Origin: Sphingobacteriaceae bacterium UBA6709
GTDB taxonomy: Bacteria > Bacteroidota > Bacteroidia > Sphingobacteriales > Sphingobacteriaceae
Direction: 5' to 3'
Assembly (NCBI GenBank): GCA_002454425.1
Contig: DKIV01000021.1
Span: 1-23,147, forward strand
DNA: 23,147 nucleotides
This document shows, one piece after another, positions 1 through 9,151 of this stretch (position 1 is its first letter; each line of letters opens with the position of its first letter). The notes beneath the pieces are model-generated. The model was not told where the DNA came from, searched no databases, and was given only the letters and a program-made list of their open reading frames with translations. The translations under genes were made by a program, and so were the position numbers.

Positions 1-40
1 GAAGCAGTCTCGAGTCAGTCTCAGAACAGATAGGTAGCAC
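1..40. repeat. Short repeat, left-end copy
   Basis: This stretch holds an imperfect 11-bp-period motif (GTCTCGAGTCA followed by GTCTCAGAACA) and then TAGGTAGCA. The 10-mer CGAGTCAGTC (11-20) and TAGGTAGCA (31-39) both recur, inverted and in the same order, near the right end of the window (about 23061-23099). It is probably a dispersed intergenic repeat of this genome. It is cut by the window edge, so its full length is unknown. Confidence 0.4.
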
Positions 41-68
41 TTACCCTCTCTTTATTTTGGAAGGAGCA

Positions 69-140
69 ATTTAAGGGACAAACGCCTTAAATAGAAAATC
101 TCCGCAGCACATTCATAATCATGTAATGTACCACGGAGAT
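69..140 (-). terminator. Tandem hairpins ending the phytase operon
   Basis: Reading leftward from the phytase stop, the arms ATCTCCG (134-140 read on the minus strand) and CGGAGAT (98-104) pair across a long, partly paired loop and are followed by TTTTCTATTT. A second perfect 8-bp hairpin follows at once (ATTTAAGG 69-76, CCTTAAAT 85-92). The position, 24 nt after the last gene of the operon, fits a terminator pair. Confidence 0.5.
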
Positions 141-163
141 GTTAAAAACTAAAAAATGATTGG

Positions 164-1237
164 CTAATGCTTAACTTTCAATTGCTTCCCTGCAAGATCT
201 TCCCAGCGATAATAATGAAAAGTCTTATCAGTACTCATAGCAACAAAAAGTCCATGCTTAAAGGTATCATTGAGAGGAATATTTACCACATCAGAACCGT
301 CACTTTGCTGTGCTTCAACATCTACCACTTTCAGTAGCTTATGTTCAAACGGTTTACCGGGTGCCCCTTCTCTAGTGAAAATCTGAAAACGATTAGCTCC
401 CTGATCAGACACAAGAATATAACCAGTTGTATCGCTCAACTTATAAATCGAGATGCCCTCGTGATCTTCTTTAAACCCCTCAGTAGCGAAAAGAGCCAGC
501 TGTTTATCTCCGGCTGCAGGATCAGCATAATATTGACGAACACCATATTGTTCATCAGAATAATAAACGTATCCCATTTCGTTGTCTACCGCGATCGCTT
601 CAATTTCCTTTTTCCCACTATACTCGCCGAATTTCCTCACCAGACGGGCATTCACAGCTCCGCTACCGTTATCGCTCAGCAAATACTGCCACAAATATCC
701 ACCAGTTTGTGGCCCCGTTTTACGTCCGACGATGGCATAAATCTTTCCATCTTTTGACGTATACAGGGCAATTCCCATCAGATCACGAAAGCCTTCGGAA
801 GTTTCCCCTTCAAACACATCAATTCCACCGTTATCAATCGCCTTCATGTCAGGTAATGAAAAGACACGCAATTTGTGCGTATAGCGCTCGGTAGCCACCG
901 CAATATCAACAGACTTTCCATTTAGAATCAAGCCATAGGCTACATCAACATTATTGGGTCTCTTCAAGCCCTTCACCGTTTTATCCTTTATTACTTTTCC
1001 TGCCAAATCGAAAACATACAAGGCGCCATTCTGATCTTTATCGGTACCGATAACAAGGCTTTTTGAGGGATCTGCTTTATTAATCCATATAGCAGGGTCG
1101 TCACTATCAAAGCCAACGGGTTCTGTTACTATCGCTGGTTTTACAGGAGAGTTTACTGATGACTGAGGATTTGAGCAAGAGTATATCATCGCGCAAGCCG
1201 CGAGAAACAGGGTGTTATATAAAAGAAAATGCTTCAT
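164..1237 (-). CDS. Beta-propeller phytase (3-phytase) lipoprotein
   Basis: This is a 357-residue beta-propeller phytase, expected to remove phosphate stepwise from phytate in a calcium-dependent way. Family signatures are visible: SDDPAIW near residue 45, then GTDKDQNGALYVFDLAGK, the RPNNVDVAYG segment, DHEGISIY and VSDQGANRF, spaced as in a propeller spanning most of the protein. The N-terminus is a lipoprotein signal; the acylated cysteine is either C15 (LAAC) or C21 (IYSC), followed by a Ser/Asn/Pro-rich linker, so it is probably outer-membrane anchored. It starts 2 bp after the stop of the beta-helix lipoprotein gene and is the last gene of a three-gene operon headed by a TonB-dependent receptor. 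This context suggests that surface phosphate release is coupled to uptake. The family call is firm; phytate as the physiological substrate is inferred. Confidence 0.92.
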   Translation of the reverse strand: MKHFLLYNTLFLAACAMIYSCSNPQSSVNSPVKPAIVTEPVGFDSDDPAIWINKADPSKSLVIGTDKDQNGALYVFDLAGKVIKDKTVKGLKRPNNVDVAYGLILNGKSVDIAVATERYTHKLRVFSLPDMKAIDNGGIDVFEGETSEGFRDLMGIALYTSKDGKIYAIVGRKTGPQTGGYLWQYLLSDNGSGAVNARLVRKFGEYSGKKEIEAIAVDNEMGYVYYSDEQYGVRQYYADPAAGDKQLALFATEGFKEDHEGISIYKLSDTTGYILVSDQGANRFQIFTREGAPGKPFEHKLLKVVDVEAQQSDGSDVVNIPLNDTFKHGLFVAMSTDKTFHYYRWEDLAGKQLKVKH

Positions 1238-1239
1238 TA

Positions 1240-2502
1240 TTAAATATCTTTTACACCGTAGGCACCCACAAAGGTGGAAGGTTCCGGTGAAGTGTAATTC
1301 AGTCCGTTAGTAGTTGTGATAGCAGATTTGAAATGGCGATAAAAGCCGGTAACGCCCTTATTTAAAGCAGCAGAGTTACCCTGTAGATGAAAGTCCCATG
1401 ATGTATTAAAATCAGGACTGTTAACACTATTATTGAGAGGAAAGTTAACGAACTTAGGGTCATTATCGCCGGCGGTTTTTCCAATAACGTCATTAACGCC
1501 CGCCAATATATCGCCTCCCGGCTGGAATTGATTTACCGTTGTTTGATCGTAACCATAATACCAGTTATTGCTATAAACGGATCTGGAATCTTCAGGTTTC
1601 TTTGGATCACGCTTTATCCCGAAGCGCGTATTAGCGAATAGATTATTGCGCAAGTCTGCACGGACACTTGACTCTACCCAAACAGAACCGCCTTTAGCCG
1701 TAGGCCTGCGCCACCCTGTATTTATAAAGGTGTTGTTGTAAGCTACGATATATGCCTGAGGGCTGCGATCTCCTGAATTTGATAGTTTAAGGGCATTCGT
1801 ATTAGCACTATACACTAAATTGTAAGATACATCAGCCAGACATCCCGACTTAAAGTTCATAGCCTCTCCACCAGTAACACCGGTAGTATAGAACACATTA
1901 TTGGAAAAAATAATTTTGCCACCGTCTATGTAGGTACAGTCCTCCTGAAAATTCCGGATGATTGAATTTTGCACGATCAGCTTACCATTGACGTTTGCAA
2001 ACCACAAGGCTGGAAGATTCTCGCCCGCTTCCGCCTTATACAAGCCCATCTTTACCGATGTAGAAGCATCCGAAGTCGTAGCACCGCCATATTCAAGTAC
2101 GGTATGATCTAATACAAGCTCTGCACATGTTGAGGCAGCAAGAATACCGCCCCACAGCTTTCCGAACTTATGATCTGCGTTTTTATAGGAATCGTTAACC
2201 GTAAAGCGCACAGGATTTTCATCAGTACCCAAAGAATATAAATTTCCTAACACAATAACCTCAGGCTTAGCGACCGTATCCATCAATACGGTTACGCCCT
2301 CTTCGATAGTCAGGCTCTTGCCTTCAGGAATAATAATGTCACCTTTGATCACATGGGTGCTCCCTTTGGTCCAGACTCCTGATACCTCACCCGTAGCTTC
2401 GCCATCCGACGAAGCAGTATCGACGTCAATATTTGCCTTTTCGCATGCCGAGGCCAACAGCGCTACGGCCATTAGTGCAAGCATAAAATGTCTAATTCTC
2501 AT
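1240..2502 (-). CDS. Lipoprotein with right-handed beta-helix-like repeats
   Basis: This is a 420-residue predicted lipoprotein: a short signal ends in LLASAC with C20 as the lipidated residue, then an acidic linker. From about residue 50 the chain is rich in short beta strands and turns (IKGDIIIPEGKSLTIEEGVTV, then repeated Asn-rich turns such as NSIIRNF, NNVFYTT, NNTFINTG and NNLFANT). This is typical of right-handed parallel beta-helix proteins. I see no catalytic motif of a known polysaccharide lyase or hydrolase. It lies 8 bp after the TonB-dependent receptor gene and 2 bp before the phytase gene, so it is almost certainly co-transcribed with them. A role as a surface substrate-binding partner of the receptor is inference only. 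Confidence 0.75.
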   Translation of the reverse strand: MRIRHFMLALMAVALLASACEKANIDVDTASSDGEATGEVSGVWTKGSTHVIKGDIIIPEGKSLTIEEGVTVLMDTVAKPEVIVLGNLYSLGTDENPVRFTVNDSYKNADHKFGKLWGGILAASTCAELVLDHTVLEYGGATTSDASTSVKMGLYKAEAGENLPALWFANVNGKLIVQNSIIRNFQEDCTYIDGGKIIFSNNVFYTTGVTGGEAMNFKSGCLADVSYNLVYSANTNALKLSNSGDRSPQAYIVAYNNTFINTGWRRPTAKGGSVWVESSVRADLRNNLFANTRFGIKRDPKKPEDSRSVYSNNWYYGYDQTTVNQFQPGGDILAGVNDVIGKTAGDNDPKFVNFPLNNSVNSPDFNTSWDFHLQGNSAALNKGVTGFYRHFKSAITTTNGLNYTSPEPSTFVGAYGVKDI

Positions 2503-2510
2503 GATATCTT

Positions 2511-5288
2511 TTATTTTACAAGTTTAAAACGAAGACCTAATAGGTATGACTGGCCATAAAAATCGCTGCGCATTCTGGTTTTACCATCAAAGACGATATT
2601 CTCCATGAGCTTTTCATTTTCGGGATGTGTCCCTTTAATAAACAAACGATTTGGGGTGTTAAGCAAGTTTGCAGCCTTTACGAACACTGTAAATCCGTGC
2701 TTTAAGCTCTTCTCTGCCGAAAAATCCATTTGTACAAACCCTTCCTGCCACAAATCGTTATCAACGAACTGGGAAACGGTGTTAATGCGCGGTCCAACAT
2801 AAGCTGTCGCCAGTTGCACATCCCAGCCTTTTTTGGTGTCTTTATACAAAAGAGAAACATTTGCAATGTGTTCTGACTGGCCAAACAAAGGGCGCGACTG
2901 GCTAACAGTGTATGCCTCTATATCGCCACTTGCCTCGTTAATCCGACGTGCCGTTTTAGGGGTGGTAATTCTCGAATGGGTGTAGGTATAGTTGGCCTTT
3001 ACTCCAAAGCGATTGAAATATTTTATGTAGTCAAGCTCAGCACCGAAGTTTCTGGCAGTTCCAAAGTTGCCAGGGCTATAATAAATATCTTGCCCGCGGG
3101 TGGCATCAGGCTGAAATGTATATTCAATGGGATCAATAATTCGCTTAAAGAAAGCACCAACCAACAATTGCTCAGCGGCGCCAGGAAACAGCTCGTAGCG
3201 TAAATCGAAGTTGTCAGCCTTGGCTCTTCGCAGAAAAGGATTGCCGCGTTCCTGAAATTCCTCATTTACCACTTTTCCCGGAACAATTTCATAGAATCCA
3301 GGTCTGTTCAGAGTCTTGTAATAGGAAGCATGTAATTGAGTTTTCTCAGACAAGTGATATTTGGCGACCAGCGAGGGCAAGACGTCGGTATACACTTGAT
3401 TTCCACGTGGGTATTTCTCTCCGGCGGCAAATAATAAATTATATCCCTGATCATTATGCTCTACGCGCGCGCCTCCTGAAAGATCAAATCTTTTAGCAGA
3501 AAAATTAAACATACCGTAGCCCGCAGCAGTTTTTTCCGAAGCATCGTAGGTCAAAGAATTACTAACAGCACCACCTGGATTAGAAACGACCAAGCTCAGA
3601 TCTGTATAAGACTGGTAATCTTCGCCATATATTAAACCGGCATTTGCAGCAGCGGGAGCAAGATTATAATTATTGAAGAAGCTGCTACGTTTTTTATCTC
3701 TATACAAACCTCCCGCCATCAATTTCAAGGATGCCCCGGAAAGCTTGAGGTCGTAGGAAAGGTCGAGATAAGCAGAAATATCCTCGTCAGTATTGCGTTC
3801 CCAGCGGCGTGTTACCGGTGCGGTATTCACCAGTGAAAGTCGGCGCTCCAAATAATTCTCACGAATGCCATTTACTTCGATCTCAGTATTGTCGGGCACC
3901 GCATTTCGCGCAGAGGAAAATACTGCTGACCATTTTATATTAAAGCGATGGTCAAGGAAAAAATGATCACCATGAAGCGTACTGTTATAAATCTGTTGCT
4001 GCGTTAGACGAGCACGGGTGCTATACACGAGTTCTGCATTTCCTAATCCCGGCTTATAAACATCGTTGTATGTTGTACTTACCACGTCTCTTAACTGCTG
4101 ATTCTTTAGATCTACGTATAAGTTATAAAGGCTAAGACGATGATTTTCATTAAACTTATAATCAACCTTCGCTTGCGCCCCAATACGATTCTGTTCTTCG
4201 GAATACTGACGATAGTCTTTATTGGTAATAACAGCAAAACGATCTGTACCGCTTACCGCGGAACGATAAAAGGTGCTGTTACTTCCGCGGAAGGTGTTTT
4301 GATAACTTAACCCCGCAATTACGCCAAGCTTACTATCAAAAAAACGTTGTCCGATAGAAAGACTGCCAATCAGATTCGGAGATGGTTTACGATAGGCGTA
4401 ATCCAAGGTTCCTTTTGTAAAATCAGACTGTGTGGCCTGATAGGCCTTACCGTTTAATTCATAAGGCGATTTCTTGTTAATTGAACCGGCATCAAAGCTG
4501 GCAAAATTACGATCGAAGAACATCTGATTGTATCCACTTGAAAGATTAGCATTAACAGAGAGTCGATCCGGCGCGTTTTTCATAACCATATTCACGGAAC
4601 CACCAATGGCATCGGCTTCCAGATTCGGCGTTAAGGACTTATAGATCTCAATGCGATCTACAAGATCAGATGGAAAAAGGTCTAGCGGCACATATCTGTA
4701 TTTATTATCTGGACTAGGTATTTTAACCCCATTTACCATGGTATAATTATACCGTTTGTCCATCCCTCGAATGATCGCATATTGCCCATCGCCGTTGCTA
4801 TTGCGCTCGATAGAAACTCCCGACACCCGTTGTACAATATTCGCCACGGTAAGATCTGGAGAAATCTCTATAGCCTTGCCCGAAACAACATTTATAAGAG
4901 GTACGGATTGTCGCTCCAAATGACGTACGCTATGATCATCTGAAACAGCACCGCCAGCATGAATTACCACCTCGTCCAAACTGCGGTTGTTCACTTCCAT
5001 ATAGATTTTCAGAGGGGTGTTGGGAGATGATCCGATAGTAACAAGCGCGTCAACATTATTATATGCGATATAAGAAACCCTAACGGTGTATTTCCCTTCG
5101 TTCAGGTTTTTAAATTCGAAAGCTCCGTTTAATCCGGTACTTGTTAGCTGTGTTCCCGGCATTAAATGGACACGTGCACCCACAACAGGAGTACCCGTTT
5201 CTTTGTCATAAACATATCCCTTAATGATGGCTGCCTGAGTGCAAACAGCGAGCATCAACGTTATGACTAAGCTTAAAATTTTCTTCAT
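2511..5288 (-). CDS. TonB-dependent outer-membrane receptor
   Basis: This is a 925-residue TonB-dependent receptor. A signal peptide (about 1-19) is followed by a carboxypeptidase-regulatory-like beta-sandwich (about 20-105; IIKGYVYDKETGTPVVGARV), a plug (about 115-240; VQRVSGVSIERNSNGDGQYAIIRGMD and the LEADAIGGSVNM segment) and a C-terminal 22-strand-type barrel ending YLLGLRFKLVK. Plug wording resembles the large-receptor group described from Xanthomonas/Caulobacter (TIGR01782-like) rather than SusC, and no SusD partner gene is present. It is first in the operon with the lipoprotein and phytase genes. It is expected to import a ligand across the outer membrane using TonB/ExbBD energy. The operon suggests a phosphorylated ligand such as phytate or its breakdown products; this is inferred. 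Confidence 0.9.
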   Translation of the reverse strand: MKKILSLVITLMLAVCTQAAIIKGYVYDKETGTPVVGARVHLMPGTQLTSTGLNGAFEFKNLNEGKYTVRVSYIAYNNVDALVTIGSSPNTPLKIYMEVNNRSLDEVVIHAGGAVSDDHSVRHLERQSVPLINVVSGKAIEISPDLTVANIVQRVSGVSIERNSNGDGQYAIIRGMDKRYNYTMVNGVKIPSPDNKYRYVPLDLFPSDLVDRIEIYKSLTPNLEADAIGGSVNMVMKNAPDRLSVNANLSSGYNQMFFDRNFASFDAGSINKKSPYELNGKAYQATQSDFTKGTLDYAYRKPSPNLIGSLSIGQRFFDSKLGVIAGLSYQNTFRGSNSTFYRSAVSGTDRFAVITNKDYRQYSEEQNRIGAQAKVDYKFNENHRLSLYNLYVDLKNQQLRDVVSTTYNDVYKPGLGNAELVYSTRARLTQQQIYNSTLHGDHFFLDHRFNIKWSAVFSSARNAVPDNTEIEVNGIRENYLERRLSLVNTAPVTRRWERNTDEDISAYLDLSYDLKLSGASLKLMAGGLYRDKKRSSFFNNYNLAPAAANAGLIYGEDYQSYTDLSLVVSNPGGAVSNSLTYDASEKTAAGYGMFNFSAKRFDLSGGARVEHNDQGYNLLFAAGEKYPRGNQVYTDVLPSLVAKYHLSEKTQLHASYYKTLNRPGFYEIVPGKVVNEEFQERGNPFLRRAKADNFDLRYELFPGAAEQLLVGAFFKRIIDPIEYTFQPDATRGQDIYYSPGNFGTARNFGAELDYIKYFNRFGVKANYTYTHSRITTPKTARRINEASGDIEAYTVSQSRPLFGQSEHIANVSLLYKDTKKGWDVQLATAYVGPRINTVSQFVDNDLWQEGFVQMDFSAEKSLKHGFTVFVKAANLLNTPNRLFIKGTHPENEKLMENIVFDGKTRMRSDFYGQSYLLGLRFKLVK

Positions 5289-5500
5289 TTGTGTCTTTAT
5301 AAACTAATGGTACAAATGTGTTACTGAAGAATGATTATCGGAAATTTCGAGAGTTACAAGAAGGCAACAGCGTTACAAGAGGCGTTAACAGCAAAGCTAC
5401 AATACCAGCACAAACAACTAACTATCAATAATTTAAACAAAACAAAAACCTCCATTATGGTTATTTTATCGTTACATTAAGATAATATTAACAAGGAAAA

Positions 5501-7123
5501 TTATAGCGAATGCACAAAGGCACTTAAATTTTCGCCCTGCGTCATGTTCAGCTTTTTGCGTAACCGGTAACGAGAAACTCTAAGGCTATCCTGAGAAATC
5601 CCTAGCATGACAGCGATATCGGAGGAGTTAAGATTCATCTTCATAAGTGCGATCAAACGGATATCTGCCGCAGTCAGCTCAATCTGAAGATCCTTTAATT
5701 TATCAAAAAAACTTTGATGCACCTGTTCGAAAATGATGTTAAACTCTTTCCACCCAGCCTCATTATTAAAGCTCTCGTTGATCGTTGAAACGAGTTGTTG
5801 CATCTGTTTTTTCTGATCCCGTTTATCCTCTTTGATCATTGCGACGAGCGTGGATCTTAAATCCTCCAGCACCTGATTATTTCTCACCTGAGTTAATGTA
5901 TGATTTGACAACTCACGCATCTTCAGTTGTAATTGCTGCTTAAGACTTTCCTCTTCCAATTGCCTGTTTTTAAGTTCTAATGAAATCAACTCATGATCGG
6001 CTTCCTGCTGTCGCGCGAGTGTGTTCTGCTCTTTGATCTTCACACGTTGCCTGCCAATAACAAACACTGCCGAAAGAAATATCACAATAAGAAAGAGTAA
6101 CGATGCCCCGCCAATAAGCATATTAATTTTACGGTCACTCTCCAGTTTAGCAATCTCATCGCTCTTTTGATCCATTTCGTATAGCACTTGCAGGAAAGAA
6201 GTTTGTTTCATCGCTTCCGCAGAATATACTTCTAAAGAGTATTTACGACTGAGCTCCATATAATGAAAGGCACTATCTAAACGCCCCAAAAGCCGATAGG
6301 CTAAGCCCAGATCTTTGGTGCATGATGCTTGTTGGTATAGGTTTTTTGATTCGAGGGCCATGCCGTAAGCACGTTTACTCAGGGAAATACCGACAGCATA
6401 ATTGCCGGTTTTGCGCTGTATATCACCCAGATTATTTATCACTTCTATCGAGGCGATCTTGTTATTGCTGTTCTTATACAAGGCCAAAGAGCGATTAAAA
6501 CAAACTTGCGCTGAATCATACTGCTCCAGATCTTCATAAATGCTTCCTAAATTCTCGTATATCTTTGCCGCGCCATCTTTAAGATTTACAGATTTATACA
6601 GTCGTAAAGCTGTCTGTTGATAAAAGAAAGCAGAATCATACAAGTGCTTTTTTTCGTAGAAGTGGCCTATCTGCCCGAGCACCTCTGCCGTCCCCGTAGA
6701 ATTGCGGATGCTACGATACATTTTCAGCGCCCGTGTATAAAGCTGAAAAGCCTCATTCTCTTGCTTGTTGTAATAATAGAGCGTTCCCATAGCACTAAGA
6801 TTCCCAGCCAATCTACTGCGGTCGTTTATATTAGCATAAATGCGATCGGCCTTACGATAAAAATCTAAGGCCATCGAATAATGCCCCTGATTAAAGCAAA
6901 TCTTGCCCATCTCGGCCAGGCAGTCTCCGGCCTCAACCTGGTTATTTTCAGACAAAGCTCTGAGATGCTTTCGCTTTAAGATCAAAAGATCGGAGTCTGG
7001 TTGTGAATTAACAATACCACTAAATGGCTCGGCGAAAACATTGGAAATGTTAAACAAAAGAAAGAGGATAACAAAAAGACGTATCATATTATCATGCAAT
7101 GGCAAAGCTGCCATAATGCGCAA
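5501..7123 (-). CDS. TPR sensor-regulator with membrane span and C-terminal HTH
   Basis: This is a 540-residue one-component regulator. The true start is probably the internal Met13 (ATG at 7085-7087), because MIRLFVILFLLFNISNVFA then forms a clean signal peptide. Residues about 60-310 are tandem tetratricopeptide repeats (recurrent G-x-Y/F ... A-x-x-x-Y pattern, with the ALxxYxxxxN unit seen several times). A single membrane helix lies at about 336-356, then a charged coiled coil (360-405) and a C-terminal LuxR-like helix-turn-helix (about 483-530; LTAADIRLIALMKMNLNSSD, then DSLRVSRYRLRKKLNM). The TPRs would be periplasmic and the HTH cytoplasmic. It is co-directional with and 212 bp upstream of the receptor/phytase operon, so it is a candidate controller of that operon. 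The signal it senses is unknown. Confidence 0.82.
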   Translation of the reverse strand: MRIMAALPLHDNMIRLFVILFLLFNISNVFAEPFSGIVNSQPDSDLLILKRKHLRALSENNQVEAGDCLAEMGKICFNQGHYSMALDFYRKADRIYANINDRSRLAGNLSAMGTLYYYNKQENEAFQLYTRALKMYRSIRNSTGTAEVLGQIGHFYEKKHLYDSAFFYQQTALRLYKSVNLKDGAAKIYENLGSIYEDLEQYDSAQVCFNRSLALYKNSNNKIASIEVINNLGDIQRKTGNYAVGISLSKRAYGMALESKNLYQQASCTKDLGLAYRLLGRLDSAFHYMELSRKYSLEVYSAEAMKQTSFLQVLYEMDQKSDEIAKLESDRKINMLIGGASLLFLIVIFLSAVFVIGRQRVKIKEQNTLARQQEADHELISLELKNRQLEEESLKQQLQLKMRELSNHTLTQVRNNQVLEDLRSTLVAMIKEDKRDQKKQMQQLVSTINESFNNEAGWKEFNIIFEQVHQSFFDKLKDLQIELTAADIRLIALMKMNLNSSDIAVMLGISQDSLRVSRYRLRKKLNMTQGENLSAFVHSL

Positions 7124-7235
7124 AATAATAGCTTTGGTATGAAGTTAATGTTAAGACCGGTGTTTGGCAATAGATTATCGGCATACCTCGCTTAATCGTT
7201 CACACTCTTTAAGCTGATATATGTAACTTTGTCTT

Positions 7236-8102
7236 GTGCCAACAAAGACAACAAAGCCCGTACCCAGGAAAAGACCCACGGTTAGAAGGAAGCAAAAGAA
7301 TGCAAAAAAGAAACTGAACACGCCGCTGCTCATCGCCGGATCCTTTGTGCTACTCATCATACTATCACCACTTTATTACGGATATGTATTAAAATTCTTT
7401 GTGGCAACCGGTCAATGGGTGAAGCACTGGGGAGATGATCCAGACTATCCACATTACAATAGTTTCAATATTAACATTCCCAAAGGGTTCGATGTTCATG
7501 GTATTGATGTATCGTATGCCCAGGGAAAGATCGACTGGCCGCAAGTTGCTTCCATGCAGGAAGAAGAAATAGCCATCAATTTTGCCTTTATAAAAGCAAG
7601 TGAAGGGATAATGAAAGTTGACCCCTGGTTTCAACGCAATTGGCGTGAGGCCGCAAAAGCAGGGATAGTCTGCGGGGCATATCATTTTTTTCGTCCTCGA
7701 AAAGACGGAATTGCTCAAGCGCGGTTCTTCCTGCAAACGGTGCCGCGGGAGCAAGGTGATCTTCCGATGGTTGTAGATATTGAAACACTTGATGGTGTTG
7801 GCGAAACGAAAATGCGCAAAGAGCTAAGCGCGTTTTTAAGGCACCTAGAAAACAAGACGGGAAAGAAGCCTATCATCTATTCCGGATTAAGTTTCTATAA
7901 CGATTATCTCTCCGGTCACTTTGACGATTATAGACTATGGATAGCACATTATTATAAAAGCAAACTTAACATCGCTTCACATAGCAACTGGGCATTTTGG
8001 CAACATTCAGACAAAGCGCGTATCAACGGCATTAATCATGTGGTCGACTTCAATGTTTTTAAAGGGACGAAAGAAGAATTTCGACATTTCCTCAGCAATT
8101 AG
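7236..8102 (+). CDS. Membrane-anchored GH25 lysozyme-like muramidase
   Basis: This is a 288-residue glycoside hydrolase family 25 protein. A very basic cytoplasmic tail (1-29) is followed by one membrane helix (about 30-50), so the catalytic domain (about 85-285) should face the periplasm. Expected GH25 features are present: HGIDVSYAQGKIDW with D91, FAFIKASEG, AGAYHFFRP-like VCGAYHFFRP, and VVDIE with D181 and E183, the likely catalytic acid pair; the WAFWQHS segment is near the C-terminus. It should cleave the MurNAc-GlcNAc bond of peptidoglycan, as a housekeeping or remodelling enzyme given the N-terminal anchor rather than export. It diverges from the TPR regulator gene and converges on the kinase gene with only 14 bp between their stops. 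Confidence 0.88.
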   Translation: MPTKTTKPVPRKRPTVRRKQKNAKKKLNTPLLIAGSFVLLIILSPLYYGYVLKFFVATGQWVKHWGDDPDYPHYNSFNINIPKGFDVHGIDVSYAQGKIDWPQVASMQEEEIAINFAFIKASEGIMKVDPWFQRNWREAAKAGIVCGAYHFFRPRKDGIAQARFFLQTVPREQGDLPMVVDIETLDGVGETKMRKELSAFLRHLENKTGKKPIIYSGLSFYNDYLSGHFDDYRLWIAHYYKSKLNIASHSNWAFWQHSDKARINGINHVVDFNVFKGTKEEFRHFLSN

Positions 8103-8116
8103 AAGACACTTCACTA

Positions 8117-9151
8117 TTATAATTGAATCTGGCTCTCTGCTTCAATATAGCATTCCAGTAACCGGAATTGATTTCTGGCTCGTGAGAGATTATGTTCAGC
8201 ATATTGCACGGGATAGTAAATATCTCCATTGAGAAAGTCCGTTAAAAAACGAAGAGCCTGCATAAATATCATAAATCGCCCGGAATAGAGGAACAGTTGC
8301 TTCTCGTATTCAGTCAATATCTCTCCCATTTCAGACATGTAACCCTGATAAATCGCCTTCATATAATCTGTGCGGACGAACACCTGGTCAAGATCACGCT
8401 CTTCCTCGTTTGCGGGGCTCAAGTAAGTTCTCATCATATCACCCACGTCACTCATAAAATATCCCGGCATAATCGTATCAAGATCTATGACCGACAGGCC
8501 TTTGCCTTGCTGATCAAATAATACGTTACTTATCTTGGTGTCGTGATGAATGACCCGTAAAGGTATTAGTCCGCCCGCCCTCAGTTGTTCATAGACGCTA
8601 ATAATATCAGCGTACTGGGTGACTTTCTCAATTTCAGCTGAGGCTAGTTCTTTTCTATCCGCAACAGCTGCTTTCAATGCCTCATCAAATTGAGTTACAC
8701 GCAAACTGAGGTTATGAAAATCGGGAATGGTATAACCAAGCGTATCTGCATCAAAATCGTTCAACAAGCGAGACAAGCGGCCAAACTGCTGCGCCGCTTC
8801 AAATGCTTGCTCAGCCTTGTCAAGACTCGTAAATGTAAGCGACCCCTCCACAAAAGGTAAAACGCGAAAGCACCGATCTTGCCAAAAGCTCAGCGTACAA
8901 CCCTCAACATTTGGCAAAGGAGCGGGAAACAAGTACCATGGAGAATGCTCACTCAGAAATTGCTCTACCCTATTAAGGTTATCAGCGATAACTTCAGGCT
9001 TCTGAAATACACGAGTATTAATTTCTTGTAATATAAAAGCCCGTTCCTGAGTGCTGATTTTCCACGTGCTATTAATTAATCCTACCCCCAGAGGAGTGAC
9101 CTGACATTTTTGAATATCGAGATTGTAACGATTCAGAATTTCTGCAAGCAT
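8117..9151 (-). CDS. Phosphotransferase (APH-fold) kinase, NahK-like
   Basis: This is a 344-residue kinase of the aminoglycoside-phosphotransferase/choline-kinase fold. The catalytic loop is IHHDTKISNVLFD (D204, N209) and the metal-binding motif is VIDLDTIMPGYFMSDVGD (D223, D225). The HxDTKxxNVLFD...VIDLDTxMPG wording matches N-acetylhexosamine 1-kinase (NahK) and its relatives better than antibiotic kinases. It would phosphorylate GalNAc or GlcNAc at C1 in the cytoplasm. It is transcribed away from an adjacent NagP/FucP-type transporter and a GH109-type glycosidase, which supports an amino-sugar substrate. The fold is certain; substrate specificity is inferred, and another sugar or small alcohol cannot be excluded. 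Confidence 0.75.
   Translation of the reverse strand: MLAEILNRYNLDIQKCQVTPLGVGLINSTWKISTQERAFILQEINTRVFQKPEVIADNLNRVEQFLSEHSPWYLFPAPLPNVEGCTLSFWQDRCFRVLPFVEGSLTFTSLDKAEQAFEAAQQFGRLSRLLNDFDADTLGYTIPDFHNLSLRVTQFDEALKAAVADRKELASAEIEKVTQYADIISVYEQLRAGGLIPLRVIHHDTKISNVLFDQQGKGLSVIDLDTIMPGYFMSDVGDMMRTYLSPANEEERDLDQVFVRTDYMKAIYQGYMSEMGEILTEYEKQLFLYSGRFMIFMQALRFLTDFLNGDIYYPVQYAEHNLSRARNQFRLLECYIEAESQIQL

Noticed and set aside
341..757. 138-residue open frame on the plus strand
   Set aside because: It is antisense to the phytase, whose propeller motifs are clear. The shadow frame has no recognisable motif.
7389..7754. 121-residue open frame on the minus strand
   Set aside because: It lies fully inside the GH25 gene, whose catalytic motifs read in the plus frame.
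8117..9151. Kinase as an aminoglycoside resistance gene
   Set aside because: The fold is shared, but the catalytic and DxD motifs read like NahK relatives and the neighbours are sugar genes.
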